Assembly (NCBI GenBank): GCA_024364805.1 | Contig: CM044504.1 | Span: 100,075,191-100,110,243, forward strand | Length of the DNA: 35,053 bases | Direction: 5' to 3' | Source of the DNA: Euprymna scolopes | Lineage: Eukaryota; Mollusca; Cephalopoda; Sepiida; Sepiolidae | Translations under genes and position numbers: made by a program | Notes under the pieces: model-generated | What the model was told of the DNA's origin: nothing | The model's database searches: none | Seen by the model: only the letters and a program-made list of their open reading frames with translations | Shown: positions 20,240 through 30,319 of the stretch, piece after piece | Layout of the letters: each line of letters begins with the position of its first letter | How positions within the stretch are numbered: the stretch's first letter is position 1

Positions 20240-21155
20240 TTTTTACAAATATCTGTAATTTTTTTCTCAAAAAGTAACAAATGAAATTAAGATGAAAAGG
20301 TTCTACATTTTCTTTTTGTTTAAAATAAATAATGCTAATCAATTTTTTTAAATATATTTTTTAAAGATTTGTCGAATTTATTAAATCATTGCTAAAATGG
20401 GAATGGGAGGAAAAACAGGTTTAGTGTTGGTGTTTGAAAATACAAACAATAAATGTTATACATAATAAAACGAGATTATGAAGCGTTCAGAATCTCAGGA
20501 AATAAAAAAACGTGAAATTGTGAGAAAAGAAAAAAAACAGAATTTATCACAAGCGGAAACAGGATAAAGAAAAATTTCAAACAGATAATTAGTAGTCTTA
20601 ATTAAACTACTCAGTTTGATTAATGCAGATAAACCACACATTTACCTATTGCTTGATACGATGACAAAGCAAAGAAACAATGTAAGACTTTGTTAAATAG
20701 AAATGGCCACTTATAAAAAATTAGGGAAAGGAAACCATAGTTAAGGAAAACTGATCCATTCATAGTTAAATGAAGTTATAATTACAGCTGGTACCTGCTA
20801 TCAGAGAAAAGTGTCGTTTTGGCCTACCAGGAAGAAAGACAATCATCATTGAGAGACCCCATGAAAGGACATATAAAATTACAAGTAAATATGTTAAAAA
20901 AAATTCTGATTTCATACTGAAAGATTTTATAACAAGCTCAATCATATTAGCAAGAAAATACAAACATAAAATTTGTTAGGGGAAAAAATTATGTATACGT
21001 TTATTTATAAATTCACTTCTATGAGTTTTCTTAAAATCAGCCGTCTTAAAAAAAGTCTTGAAATAAAGAAAAAACATTGATGAATATATAAATAATTTTC
21101 AGTTTTTCCCTTTCCATACATATTTATGTATGTATAAATTTATTACTTATAATAA
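20240..21155. other. AT-rich sequence, nothing recognised
   Basis: No coding signal above background and no clear repeat was found. Confidence 0.45.
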
Positions 21156-21278
21156 AACTAGCTGGCAGCCTGGTGTTGCCCCGTTGTACAATACACTTAA
21201 ACATAATATATTAATTTATATAGATTGTGTATGTCTTATTTATAGAATCAATCCTCTATTTATTATTATTAAGGCTAA

Positions 21279-21429
21279 GACAACAGCATATTCTTTTCAT
21301 TGTTTTGACTCTCGAGTGTGTATCCGTTGATATCTTATATGCTTTTATATGGAGTGATGTGGTTCTTGGTTGATTAACTGCCTGATATATACTCGGGAGT
21401 CAAAACAATGAAAAGAATATTCTGTTGTC
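21279..21429. repeat. 46-bp inverted repeat with 59-bp loop
   Basis: Arms 21279-21324 and 21384-21429 pair almost throughout, with a central ATTCTTTTCATTGTTTTGAC and its complement perfectly matched. It could fold into a strong hairpin. It lies within the CCCGG-type element, and the other copies do not show it. Confidence 0.85.
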
Positions 21430-21707
21430 ACAGTCCTAATTATTATATATTATGAGGAATAATTTGCCCGGTGGACTAATTCGCAAAAGAATTTTTTTTT
21501 TTTTTAAATAATAATGATAATGTCGTTCATCAAATTCTGTTTGTTAGCTGATATTTGGGCTTGATGATGAATGCCCTGGAAAAATCACTTTTGATTAATG
21601 TTTAGTTTTAAAATATGCAAACAAAGAAATGATTTGCAGCAATTTTAAATGGCACCGCTTCTTTTATCATAAACTGAACACATTAACAAGAAAAAAGTAA
21701 AATAAAA

Positions 21708-21782
21708 TGGTGAGGTACACCTGGGTTTGAACAGGGGATCATTCCATCTGTAGTCGAATGCTCTGCCACTAAGCTCCAGATT
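21708..21782 (-). tRNA. tRNA-Cys-like sequence (degenerate)
   Basis: The minus strand reads GAGCTTAGTGGCAGAGCATT then CGACTACAGATGGAA and CCTGTTCAAACCCAGG. This follows metazoan tRNA-Cys closely: D arm GCTT/GAGC, anticodon loop CTACAGA (anticodon ACA where Cys has GCA), and a T arm with TTCAAAC. T-stem mismatches and a weak acceptor stem argue against a working tRNA. It is best read as a tRNA-derived SINE head or tRNA pseudogene. Confidence 0.6.
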
Positions 21783-22094
21783 ATAATAAATATGTTTTTT
21801 TTTTTAAAGAAACTATTTGCTGAAATTTTATCATCTCCTTTGGCTGGTGTAACGTAAAATATTCCCCTGTAAAAATTATCCATTTTTTTTTATCTATGAG
21901 AGAGAAAAGCTATTTTTAAGATCGGATTTTTTCAATTTTCGCTACTTATCGGATGAATTTCTATACAAAACATATCTAAGAACACTGCCAGACATAAATT
22001 AGCTTTGTGTGAAATTTGCAAAAGATAGGCCCAGCCGTTTCAGAACCTATAATGAACTCACACACACAAAGCTGCTTTTTATATAATAGTAAAG

Positions 22095-23360
22095 ATCATA
22101 AAAGGAATGAAAAGTTGAAATGCTAAACAAGCTAAGCTCAATTTCTTCAAGAAATTAAACTAAAAAAAAAACAAAAAAACATTTAAAATTTAAAATTCAA
22201 TCATAAAAACTTGTATAAAATACATCACACAGAGAGGCATCCTTTGACTAAATTCTGGTACTCCCACCCTTGGCCAATATTGAGCCAATCTGTACATATG
22301 TGACACTTATATAGCAGGTAAAAGCTTCCAATAGTATCAGCTATCATTCTAAAACCTAAAAACTTTGTAACTGTCACTCAACCAACAAAATGAGGCAGAC
22401 ATCATATAATGTAAAAAAAAAAATGATTTTTTTGAAGGGGAGGGGGACACTTAACAGAGGTAACTTAATTTTGAAATTGTGTTTATGCATTTTGCATTAA
22501 AGTATAACAAAGAAAAATTACACTTTTATTTGAGAGAGCAAATATTTCAACATGTAAGTATGTGGAGAAAAGAAATTTTTTTTTTTTAAATTAACTTTTG
22601 AAACTTTATATAAAAATAGAAATTTGGTTTTGTTCTCTTCTAAAGTGTCCAAATACATTTAACCCAGAAATAAATGAGGCACACTAATTCTTTCTCTTTC
22701 TTGCAGAATAAACTCCTTATAATGAAAAAAAAAAAAAAAATAAATAAATAAAATATGAATTATTTAAATAAAATATGAATTATTAGCTTGCTTTTTTTTT
22801 GGGGGGGGGGGGCTTTTAAATGATACCACCCAAGATTGCTGCTAATTTATAACTAGATCTATTACGTTATTACGTTAGCTAAAAATACACAGTGCAAATG
22901 TATGGCAATGAAACACCATTGAATTGCTTAATAATGGATAAAATCATTCCTTTTGATGATAATTTTTGAGAGATATTTGCATGTGTGTCTGTTAAGTACA
23001 TTTAGGCTATTAGATCTAAGAATATGAATTGTTTATCTTTAATTCTAATAAAATGTTATTTAATATTTTATCAAATTTCCATCATTTTAAATAATGAAAA
23101 CTTTTTTAGTCTATAACTTTAGTCATGTCAGCTCTATATTTTTAAACCAGCTTTTACCACAATATATAAATATTTTTATAATATATATAAATATTTTTAT
23201 TGCTTTGCAGAATTGGGGAGACGGGGGGGGGGACAAGTTTCACTTTATTCAAGGATTCACTTGTCTCAGTGATATGTGTACCAACTAAGTAATAAAGTAA
23301 TGCCTATAAATAAAAATAAATTAAAAAAGATTTTTTTGATGCATACAAAGTATGCAGAAA
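22095..23360. other. AT-rich, nothing recognised
   Basis: No gene was found. There are several A- and T-runs, and a T-run joined to a G-run at 22792-22812. (TAAA)n-like sequence lies at 22726-22785. Confidence 0.45.
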
Positions 23361-23362
23361 TG

Positions 23363-23640
23363 TCTTATTTGGACTATTGTTCTCATCTTTAGTGTTATTT
23401 TCACAATGTTTCGGTCAATGTAACCTCCAACCTTCTTCATGTATATCTTGTTGAAGTCTGGAATTTTTCAGTCGAAATTGGGAATCTGTGCAGAATTTCA
23501 AATGGAACCCTTTTGGATTTCATTTGAAATTCCATGCAGATTCCAGAGTTCGACAAGATACATCTGAAGAAGATCAGAGCTTACATTGACTGGAATATTG
23601 TGAAAATAACACTCAAGATGAGAGCAGTAGTCCAAATAAT
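23363..23640. mobile_element. Foldback/MITE with ~130-bp arms
   Basis: The left arm (from TATTTGGACTATTGTTCTCA) and right arm (ending GAGAGCAGTAGTCCAAATAA) pair along about 130 bp with scattered mismatches. Shared blocks include AGTGTTATTTTCACAAT and TATCTTGT-GAA-TCTGGAAT. The arms nearly meet at about 23505. A lone relative of one arm is at 6588. No target duplication was confirmed. Confidence 0.75.
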
Positions 23641-24021
23641 ACAAATAATCCTCATCTAAAAAATTCAGAAACATGTGTGAGAATTATTTACAAAAAAAAA
23701 AAAAAAAAAAAAATGCAACAAACTTTAAACCTTTCATGATAGATAAAAGATTGAAAGAAATCCAAAGGGTCATGCATGGAAATTTGTGGCTCAAAAGATC
23801 AAAGTTAGGATCATAAATTAACAAACTCGATTATCGAGTCTTTTACAAATCGAAAAAAAATTTGTTTTCTTATATAAAAACAGCTTTTATTTAACAAGAT
23901 CATCTTTATAATATCAAAAGAGTTTGTAAGCAAATATTATCACAGTATTTGACATTATCTACTGAATGTACAAAATAAAAAAAAAACAATAAAACAAGTT
24001 TGATATCAATTGTAATATTAC

Positions 24022-24101
24022 TTTTTCTTCTTCAATAATTGTTGAATTGCCTTGATAAAGAAAATGGCTGTCATCATTTAACTGATTTACACTAGTGGCT
24101 G
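24022..24101 (-). CDS. Candidate upstream TPP2 exon (weak)
   Basis: An 80-nt open segment reads (A)ATSVNQLNDDSHFLYQGN then STIIEEEK. It lies between CACTATAG and GTAATA. Its phase (2 to 0) fits the phase-0 start of exon a. Composition looks coding and its acidic end would run into DEVNIKED. In TPP2 the linker just before this point is variable, so no homology can be claimed. The polypyrimidine tract is poor. It may be chance. Confidence 0.25.
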
Positions 24102-24170
24102 CTATAGTGATGGTGTAGTTTCAGTGATCAAAGAGTTTTAATAGTTTGGTTATAAAACATTTCGTAGGGT

Positions 24171-26950
24171 TAATTTGAAAATTTTAGAAAAACAAATAAT
24201 GATATAAAATATTTTATCAAGTGATTAAAATATTTTTTTCTGAGACTTTCAGCATAAAACATTTTTTTTCAAAGAAAACTTTTCCCTCAATCACGCCCAT
24301 AACAGCAAAGTTACTATATTACTAAGAACATATCTGAGAAAATTGACCACATCCTGTCTGCTCATCCTTCGGCTAACATTCACGTCTGTGGAGGCTTCAA
24401 TGTTCACAATGTAGAATGGTTAATCCACTTAAACAAGACAGATGATGAGAGGAGGTTCTGTCACGATTTCTCCATTGCTTACGACCTCATTCAGATTGTT
24501 CATGAACCCACCCATGTGCCAGACACTGACGGTCAGTATGCAAGTCTCCTCAACCTTTTTCTCACAACTTGCCCTGAGCTATGTTCATCTCCTATTCCAT
24601 CTTTACTGGGATCTTCCAACCAGTTGGATGTATCAGTTAAGATAAAAATGAAATGTAATAAGTCTTAAGACATACCTCTCCATCGTACAGCATATTGATA
24701 CTCTATGGCTGACTAGGATAGCTTCCATACATTTAGATCTACTTTTGGACTCCATGTTTAAAAAGAATGTGTCCTCTATAGTATAAGACTTGACGGAATG
24801 GTTAATTGTAGGTAAAGACTGTTTCATACATTCCAAAAACTTCCAGCAAAAACCTAACAGTCAGCCATGGTTCTCTTCAGAATGTGCTGCTGCAATTGTG
24901 CACAGAAATAACTTTTTCCATTGCTACCAACATAACAGATGTACTGAGACTAAAGCCACTTTCAGGACTGCCAGCAACCATTGTAAGAAAGTAATAAAGA
25001 ATGCGAGAAAGTTGTATGCTCAATCCATCAAGTCCAAAGTAGCTGAAGAGCGGCTTGCTTCCCACCAGTTTTGGCAAATAGCAAACAGGGTCCTGAACAG
25101 AAGCGTGTGCTCCATCCCAACTATCATCAATAGACCTGAGGTAATCTCGTCAGCATCAGACAAAGCCAAACTCTTTGCCAAGAACTTTGCAACTAACTAT
25201 ACACTATGCGATCAAGCCCCCCCCTCCTCGCCGTATTTCCTCCTGTATCAGAAAACACGCTATGCGACATACAAATATCTGTGCATGATGTTGCCAAGCT
25301 AATCAAAAACCTTGATTTCAGTAAAGCAACTGGCCCTGACAACATTCCTATTATAGTGCTGAAAAAGCTTCAACCAGAACTAGCTTCCATACTTACAAAG
25401 CTGTTTAAGTGATGTCTCAAGGAGAAATGCTTCCCAACACCCTGGAAAACCCCCATCAGTATGCTCTGTATTTAAGAATTCAGGTGATTGGCCATCTTCC
25501 TCTCAGTACAGGCTAATAAGTTTCCTGTGCATCATGAATAAGTTGCTGGACTCGTGTTAAATAGAGAAGCAGCCAAGCATCTCAGTAAAAATAACCTCCT
25601 CAGTGACATGCTTCCATTCTAATAGATCTACAGTAGATGTGCTAACAGTTATCTCATAAAATTAGTGAATCTCTCGACAGTGGCTTCCTTTCTAGGGCAA
25701 TTACTCTTGACATATCAAAGGCCTTTGATAGGATATGGCATGAAGGTCTAATACACAAGATCTCCAGCTACGGTATAGCTGGAAATGTCATCGCAATTAT
25801 TAAATCATTTCTCTCTGATAGGTTCATAAGAGTAGTGGTTAATGGGCAGAAATCAGAAGCTCACAGTATTAATGCTGAAGTCCATCAGGGGGTCCATCCT
25901 AGGCCCAACTCTCTTTTCTACATCAATGATCTTCTAAATAAAATCCTAAGATCATTCGTAGATATTTATGTTGACAACACATCAAAGGCTGTAAATGACC
26001 AAGTTCTCTGATTCTCTCTTCTCTGATCTTGACCACGTGGTACAATTGGAAAAGAGGTGGCTTGTTACTTTTAATGCATCTAAAACCAAGCTTCTATCCT
26101 AAAATCATCAATGCTCTGATCCCCATCTGGAATCAATTGAAATGAATGGCTCTCATCTTGGGGAGGCTCCATGTTTTGACAAGCTTCTGGGCTTGGCCTT
26201 TACTCCTGATCTGACATGGAACACTCACATCAAATCTGTTACCAAGGTCGGGTCGTTGGAAAGATGGTGGGATCCTTCTACTGCTCCAGTAGATATCTCA
26301 CTGCTGATGCAATTTACCTATATAAATCCCAGATAAGTCCAAGGATGGAGTACTGTTGGCACATCTGGGCTGGAGCTGTTAGAAAGACCCCATCCTGCCT
26401 TGACAGAGTTCAAAATTGACTTTGTAGCATAGTGGGGAATGCCCTTTTCTCTTTCTCACATAAGAGATGTTGCGAGTTTGTCTTTGCTTTATCGGTATTT
26501 TCATGGCAAGTGTTCGACTGAGCTTCAATTTATGGTCCCCCGTCGCCAAACTTTCACAAGAAACACTTGTCTAGCTGAATACACTATCAATAATCCCCCC
26601 CCCCATTCTTTATCTGTGCCTAAACCTAAATGTAAATTACATGAACAAAGCTTCTTTCTTAGAACTACACGCCGTGGAACTCTCTTCCATTTGCCTGTTT
26701 TTCAGCTGACTACAATTTGGTCATCTTCAAGTCCAATGTAAACAAATTCTTTTATTAAATTTCCACTAACGATTACCACGATATTATTCCATTTACTACT
26801 GTACATTCATTAACCCTTATCAAGGTCCCAGAGGCCACTCTAGGATAAGTGGTGACATCTATGTAAAAAAAAAAAGAATCATAAAATGAAGAGGGAAGAA
26901 GTAAAGAACTATTAATCTTTAAAAAAGGTGCATTACACAAAAAGTCTCAG

Positions 26951-26983
<33 letters not shown>

Positions 26984-27039
26984 GATTTTAATCACTTAAT
27001 ATTTCATAAGATTTTTTTGATTTCATATTTTCAAATTAG
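24171..27039. repeat. Inverted repeats flanking the LINE
   Basis: The left segment 24171-24285 and the right segment about 26915-27039 are imperfect reverse complements, sharing AATTTGAAAAT, AAGTGATTAAAAT and TTTCTGAGACTTT. The right arm has an expanded A-run (about 26950-26982). The LINE lies entirely between them. Confidence 0.65.
24290..26880 (+). mobile_element. LINE, Jockey/CR1-like, dead but long
   Basis: In order: an endonuclease C-terminal part (VCGGFNVHNVEWL, FCHDFSIAYDLIQIVHEPTH, LGSSNQLDVSV), a linker (QPWFSSECAAAI, VIKNARKLYAQ), the reverse transcriptase start (LDFSKATGPDNIPIIVLKKL), then ITLDISKAFDRIWHEGLIHK and FVDIYVDN, and the C-terminal region (MEYCWHIWAG, HIRDVASLSLLYRYFHGKCS). 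The 3' UTR ends in an A-tract at about 26863-26873. The endonuclease GDFN is GGFN and SDH is SNQ; the RT YxDD box is YVDN. Many frameshifts and stops are present. The 5' end and N-terminal endonuclease are missing. Confidence 0.92.
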
Positions 27040-27049
27040 TTTACTATTT

Positions 27050-27955
27050 TGTTTTTTTTGCTCTTACAACTTTTTTAGTTCTTGTTAAAATCATTTTTTT
27101 TTTTTAAAGAAATAATAAAAAAAAATTCCAATCCCAATTTATGTTCATCTTTTTTATATTTTTAAAATAATTTTTCCGAAACTTCATAGATTTCCGGTAT
27201 CTCTAGATTAGTTGAGAATAAGAGGAAGCAATAACATCACGAACTCCAACTATTCTCGCTGAATTTACAGATTTTGTGCATGCGCTGATCATGCATGTAT
27301 GTTATTTTTTTTTTCTTGTTTCAGTTTTACATTCTTGTTTCATAGGCCTGCTAGAATATTATCAAGTTGCAGGATTGCATACTGGTAAAGAATCCCACGT
27401 CTGTAGCATCATCTTCCAAAAATTCCTTAGTAAAGGAAGGAAAGAGCAGAGAAAGAGTATGAGAAAGAGTTTAACAGAAGAAAGAGTGTTTGTTGTATAT
27501 CTGGCACACAAAGTCATAAAGCAAAATGGTAAAACTTTGCATGTTAGCAAAGATATAATTTAATGGTTAGAACTAAGGGCTGAGAGTCCCTATTTATTAT
27601 AGACAATCAATAAAGCTACATAGTCTTTTTTTTTTCTTTTATAAAAAGAGTTAAAAATAAGCCGAAATATCCATTTTTCATATCGTCCACTATAATCACA
27701 GTTAATGACATTCTCTAGATCGTTCGCTTGAAACTGAAGAAAGCAGCAAAAACAATTCCTTACATAACTAATCCATTTCTCTATCTGAGAAAATCTTCTA
27801 GTGATTTCCAGAGGGGCACATAGTGTTAATCCGAATTTTACATGAAGATCCTTCTACATTCTAAACTGCAAATCCTTCTAGGTCACATGATCTAATAAAC
27901 CAATCTGCTACATCCTTTCAAATCAGGTGATAAGTGAACTTAAGGTCAAATTATG
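27050..27955. other. AT-rich, weak ORF only
   Basis: A 95-codon plus frame at 27276-27563 begins MHALIMHVCYFFF and ends with a Lys/Arg-rich part. No family was recognised and there is no support beyond being open. Confidence 0.3.
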
Positions 27956-27959
27956 TCAA

Positions 27960-28268
27960 TCATAATTTCATAATTAAGTAACCCTGTTGCAATATTTTTG
28001 ACATAATATAATGGGTATGTTCAAAGATTATGACGATTATATTTATAGCCAGGAGTGAGAAGAACAAACCAATCAGATACCAAAATTGCAGTATAAAATA
28101 TACCGAATCTCTGAACTGTTCAGCCATAGCTTTTAGTCTTGACACAAAAGGAGGACCACTGTTGATCGTGACTGGATTAATACTACCATTCTTTATGTGA
28201 AATTCTTTACAATTCAAAGCTCCTCTGATTGAATTTATATTGCTAATTTTTGCTTGGAATGACCCCAT
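27960..28268 (-). CDS. Unrecognised 102-codon ORF with membrane segment
   Basis: The product begins MGSFQAKISNINSIRGALNC, has a polar middle (GSINPVTINSGPPFVSRLKA) and then one strongly hydrophobic helix (YFILQFWYLIGLFFSLLAIN). Composition is more protein-like than neighbouring AT-rich frames. A GT lies after the EQFRDS codons, so the hydrophobic part could instead be intron read-through. No family was recognised. It could be a small gene inside or beside TPP2, an exon of another gene, or chance. Confidence 0.22.
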   Translation of the reverse strand: MGSFQAKISNINSIRGALNCKEFHIKNGSINPVTINSGPPFVSRLKAMAEQFRDSVYFILQFWYLIGLFFSLLAINIIVIIFEHTHYIMSKILQQGYLIMKL

Positions 28269-28269
28269 T

Positions 28270-29645
28270 TCATATCCACAATTGGATCATTTTTTTTTCT
28301 CTATGATAGAATTATTTCTTTTGTCATTCTTTTTTGGATTATTTTAATATTACAAGAATAGCTCTCTACATAAGCACTGCATTTAAGAAAAAAAAATGTC
28401 TGGTGGTATTGTGGCAAGAGAAAGCTAAAATATGTAACAAAACTTGTTAAAAAAAATCAAAATAGAAGGAATTAGTTTAATCAATGGAAGAAAAAAAATA
28501 TCTATAATGTGAGTATCTATGAATCATTTTTCTGATCGCTATTGGATATGATATGATCAACAAAGTGCAAATGGGACAAAAAGTGGTGGGAGAAAGAATA
28601 GGAGGGAATTTTCTGTTCAATCACAAACAAAATTAAATGTCATTAAACAATATTTTAAAAGAAACAGGTGATGGAAATAGTTCATATTATTTATTATGTA
28701 AATAAATTTTGTTCTGATACAAAAATGTTGAATATTTTTATTTTTTTTAAATATTTACTTGATTTGTTGAACAACATAACAGTTCTCTTTGTTATTTTTG
28801 ATGGAAGAAAAACATGGTGGAAAGTCATAGACTGAAATTTATTTATACTAGGTATCCTAAATCAAACTTTTTTTTTTTTATTATATCTAAAACATTTTAA
28901 TATGGGTCCATCAAGGATGCAAGTGGCCAATCGCAAAAAAAAATCTCAAATTAATATGAACCTTCTGTCACACCAAAGTTTTCAACATGGGACAGCATAC
29001 CTCCTCCCAATGATAATTACTTACTATACCAACAACTCTAATTTCGAAATGCAAGACACCCCCTCCACCAATTCTTTCCTTAACCCTACCACTAACCTAA
29101 ATCCAAATGGCAAACCATCCCAAGAAAATACTTGGGAATACCACATATAATCACCTAAAAAAGACCCCCCCCCCTCGCATCTACTAAAAAAATAAAAAAT
29201 GCAGTTTATCTTCCATAGCAAAATAAATAAATAAATAGATAAATAAAATAGTTAACTGCTCTAAAGTGCCTTTACATTTATTGCATGTAAAATTGATCCA
29301 TAACTAAAATTTTAAATATTTGTTATTTTCTTTTTGCTAATGTTTTCAAGGTATTCACACTCAAAAGTAAAGAATCTAATTTTTTTTCACAAAGAGGCTT
29401 ACTCTACAATACCCTTTTTTTCATATTGAAAATATGGACTGCTATGTTTTAATTATGCTTTTAAATTCATTAAATTCTGTTAAAATAAGTTTTTGTGTAA
29501 AAAGAATGTTCAAATTTATTTTCTATATGAAAAATTATTGGTCTAAGTAATAAATAAAAGATATAAAAAAGAAATAACAGAAAGATATTAAGTGTACATG
29601 AAGGAGATGAATTATTATTTAATGAAACACGTCTTCTATATCACT
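28270..29645. other. AT-rich, nothing recognised
   Basis: No gene was found. A C-rich stretch (29055-29180) ends in a C-run at 29166-29175. Confidence 0.45.
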
Positions 29646-29681
29646 CATCCTCTATCATAAATTGGCTGATGTTTGCATGTC

Positions 29682-29716
<35 letters not shown>

Positions 29717-29717
29717 G

Positions 29718-29965
29718 TCGCTGGGTTCGAATCTATGTCCTATCCTGCACTGATGATTCCAGAAAGGATGAAACGCTAGTGCCTGTGGGTATTTAACAAG
29801 TATTATAGTAAATAATTATGTCAGTCCCTTTAAGAAACTTGTTTCTTATCGTTGAGCAATTTCAGTTGAATTAAAGTCAGTCAATTTAGCTCTTATGCTC
29901 AGATCATCATATAATGATTAGATCTCTCTGACAGACGTAAAAAAGCATTAAAAAAAAAAAAAAAT
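29718..29965 (+). mobile_element. tRNA-derived SINE with hammerhead, copy 1
   Basis: A (TA)n run leads directly into CGCTGGGTTCGAATCT, a B box (GGTTCGAATCT, 29724-29734). A hammerhead core follows (29744-29789), then an AT-rich body and a terminal A-run at about 29949-29964. The A box is lost into the microsatellite. The body from CTGATGA to TAAATAATTAT is nearly identical to copy 2. Confidence 0.75.
29744..29789 (+). ncRNA. Hammerhead motif, probably inactive
   Basis: Stem I is CCTGCA with TGTGGG (two G-U pairs). CTGATGA is at 29750-29756. Stem II is TCC/GGA with loop AGAAA. GAAA is at 29770-29773. Stem III is CGC/GTG. The cleavage triplet is GCC instead of GUH, and the 15.1/16.1 A-U pair is lost, so self-cleavage is unlikely. 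Confidence 0.65.
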
Positions 29966-29984
29966 GTTTAAATTCAACAGTATT

Positions 29985-30157
29985 TCTCGCAGTTAACGGT
30001 AGCCGAATGGATTAGGTCTTTGCTAATGAAGCCAGAGATGGCTTCTGTTGCTGGGTTCCAATCTTTCGACTGGTGTTAATCGTGACACTCTGCACTGATG
30101 ATTCCCGAAAGGATGAAACACTAGTGTCTGTAGGTATTTAATAATTATTATAGTAAA

Positions 30158-30160
<3 letters not shown>
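29985..30160 (+). mobile_element. tRNA-derived SINE with hammerhead, copy 2
   Basis: The A box TAGCCGAATGG (30000-30010) and B box GGTTCCAATCT (30055-30065) have tRNA-like spacing. The hammerhead core follows at 30089-30134, then TAGTAAATAATTATA runs into a 90-bp (TA)n tract that replaces the rest of the tail. It starts just after the A-run of copy 1. Confidence 0.78.
30089..30134 (+). ncRNA. Hammerhead ribozyme motif with intact GUC
   Basis: Stem I is TCTGCA (30089-30094) with TGTAGG (30129-30134), six pairs including two G-U. CTGATGA is at 30095-30101. Stem II is TCC/GGA with loop CGAAA. GAAA is at 30115-30118. Stem III ACAC/GTGT is closed by a two-base TA, as in the minimal type I hammerheads of metazoan retroelements that are thought to act as dimers. 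The cleavage triplet GTC is at 30126-30128. The 10.1/11.1 pair is U-U, the same oddity as at 4580. Confidence 0.8.

Positions 30161-30248
<88 letters not shown>
30159..30248. repeat. (TA)n microsatellite, ~90 bp
   Basis: Uninterrupted TA dinucleotides, followed at 30249-30320 by an AG-rich purine tract (GGGAGAGGGAGAGG and similar). Confidence 0.98.
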
Positions 30249-30250
<2 letters not shown>

Positions 30251-30319
30251 ATAGGGAGAGGGAGAGGAAGAGAAATTGTGAGAAAGAAGGGGAAAGAGGG
30301 AGAGAGGTGGGAAGAAGTG

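Larger units (their letters stand above)
21158..22092 (+). mobile_element. CCCGG-type element, ~0.93 kb
   Basis: It starts ACTAGCTGGCAGCCTGG then TGTTGCCCC, and ends AACTCACACACACA followed by GCTGCTTTTTATATAATAGT. This start and end layout is shared with the copies at 32251 and 32782. Inside are a 46-bp inverted repeat (21279-21429) and an antisense tRNA-like segment (21708-21782). No transposase is encoded. Class uncertain (HINE-like or another non-autonomous element). Confidence 0.65.

Noticed and set aside
21708-21782. Functional tRNA-Cys gene
   Set aside because: The anticodon position is changed, the T stem has mismatches, the acceptor stem is weak, and it lies inside a repeat element.
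23364-23640. Hammerhead ribozyme in the foldback arms
   Set aside because: The motif reads CTGAAGA rather than CTGATGA and the following position is GGAATA rather than GAAA. Invariant core bases are missing.
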